From contig CAJWAH010000059.1 of assembly GCA_913020095.1 (NCBI GenBank), forward strand, positions 1 through 7,976: a stretch of 7,976 bases of DNA. Direction: 5' to 3'. The notes under the pieces are model-generated. The model made no database searches. It was not told the origin of the DNA and saw only the letters and a list, made by a program, of their open reading frames with translations. The stretch is from an uncultured Synechococcus sp. GTDB lineage: Bacteria; Cyanobacteriota; Cyanobacteriia; PCC-6307; Cyanobiaceae. This document shows positions 7,613 to 7,976 of the stretch, one piece after another (positions within the stretch are counted from its first letter, which is position 1; every line of letters begins with the position of its first letter). The translations under genes and the position numbers were made by a program.

Positions 7613-7976
7613 TTCCTGTCTCACCACCTCCTTCTCCATCACCTGCATCTTTGCCTGGTGGCTCTTGTCCTGCGCAGTCGCCTTTGCGTGATAGCTCTTC
7701 TCGCGCGCATCGAAATGGCTCTCCATCTCGTAAATCTCGTTCGTCAGCAACTCTTCCAGCACGTCCACCGCAACTGCCGAGCTCGACCCTTCCTTGCGGG
7801 CCTTTGCCGCGTCGATGCCCATAGTGTAGCCGTCGGCGGGCCTCACGTAGCTTCCGGGCACCCAACCGTGACCATACTCCTCGATATAGCCCGGGAGCGC
7901 CGCGGCCAGCCGTCCGAACTGCACCGCCACCCCGCTGCTGCTGCCACTGCTGCTCACGGTGCGGTGGAGCTGGAGG
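7571..7976 (-). CDS. Unidentified open frame entering from the right edge, disrupted at the dnaX junction
   Basis: On the minus strand a frame is open from the right edge (first full codon at 7975) to a TGA at 7573-7571. Its last 11 codons are simply the antisense of dnaX, so the genuine part is about 7608-7975. Internal GTG (7957) could be a start, but the frame is open upstream and the gene may begin outside. The protein has a Ser/Gly-rich beginning, a middle with YIEEYGHGWVPGSYVRP and DGYTMGIDAAKARK, and then a charged helical stretch in which KSYHAKA and KSHQAKM recur nine residues apart. I recognise no family. The strongly charged, Ser/Gly-rich composition could be eukaryotic or viral, but that is only an impression. 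A second open minus-strand frame (7485-7865) is Arg/Gly-rich and less protein-like. Confidence 0.4.
   Translation of the reverse strand, partial: LQLHRTVSSSGSSSGVAVQFGRLAAALPGYIEEYGHGWVPGSYVRPADGYTMGIDAAKARKEGSSSAVAVDVLEELLTNEIYEMESHFDAREKSYHAKATAQDKSHQAKMQVMEKEVVRQEELKVAAIASWPTS
7606..7614. other. Probable chimera or rearrangement junction inside dnaX
   Basis: To the left, the sequence encodes a canonical DnaX N-terminus on the plus strand. To the right, DnaX similarity disappears at once and an unrelated frame opens on the opposite strand. The switch falls at or just after TTGAGCTCT. No inverted repeats, target-site duplication or transposase were seen within the window, which argues against a simple insertion-sequence event. 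The right side of any insertion would lie beyond the window. Confidence 0.7.

Noticed and set aside
7485..7865. Second minus-strand open frame across the dnaX junction
   Set aside because: Arg/Gly-rich with low-complexity runs; its last part is antisense of dnaX and the LRAT-like gene end. The other minus frame looks more protein-like.

Overview
The window looks like a chromosomal segment of a picocyanobacterium (Synechococcus/Cyanobium/Prochlorococcus group). The evidence is the gene order, the protein sequences, the G+C-rich third codon positions, and the scarcity of strong Shine-Dalgarno sequences. Everything up to about base 7612 is housekeeping sequence. The last ~360 bases do not fit and probably come from other DNA.

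Left arm, minus strand (1-3151): the genes read asd, dapA, rnj from right to left. asd and dapA encode aspartate-semialdehyde dehydrogenase and dihydrodipicolinate synthase, the two enzymes that lead from aspartyl phosphate into the diaminopimelate/lysine branch. They overlap by an ATGA and are probably translationally coupled. A 61-base, pyrimidine-rich leader separates dapA from a ribonuclease J gene whose 3' part lies beyond the left edge.

Centre: 154 bases between the asd and tig starts hold whatever divergent promoters drive the two arms.

Right arm, plus strand (3306-7612): tig (trigger factor), clpP (ClpP2-type protease subunit), clpX (unfoldase), an LRAT-like putative cysteine acyltransferase/hydrolase, and the first ~30 codons of dnaX (DNA polymerase III tau/gamma). 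tig-clpP-clpX is a classic protein quality-control cluster: a ribosome-bound chaperone next to the ClpXP protease. The LRAT-like gene starts 4 bases after clpX and dnaX starts 9 bases after that, so the run is probably co-transcribed.

Right end (about 7613-7976): the dnaX frame changes abruptly to unrelated residues and stops at 7689-7691. An open frame on the opposite strand runs in from the window edge and dies only in the antisense of dnaX. An essential gene cut before its Walker A, with an intruding opposite-strand frame, is best explained by a chimeric read or assembly join. A real rearrangement is less likely. I found no RNA gene, CRISPR array, insertion sequence or defence system, and no convincing new biological system.
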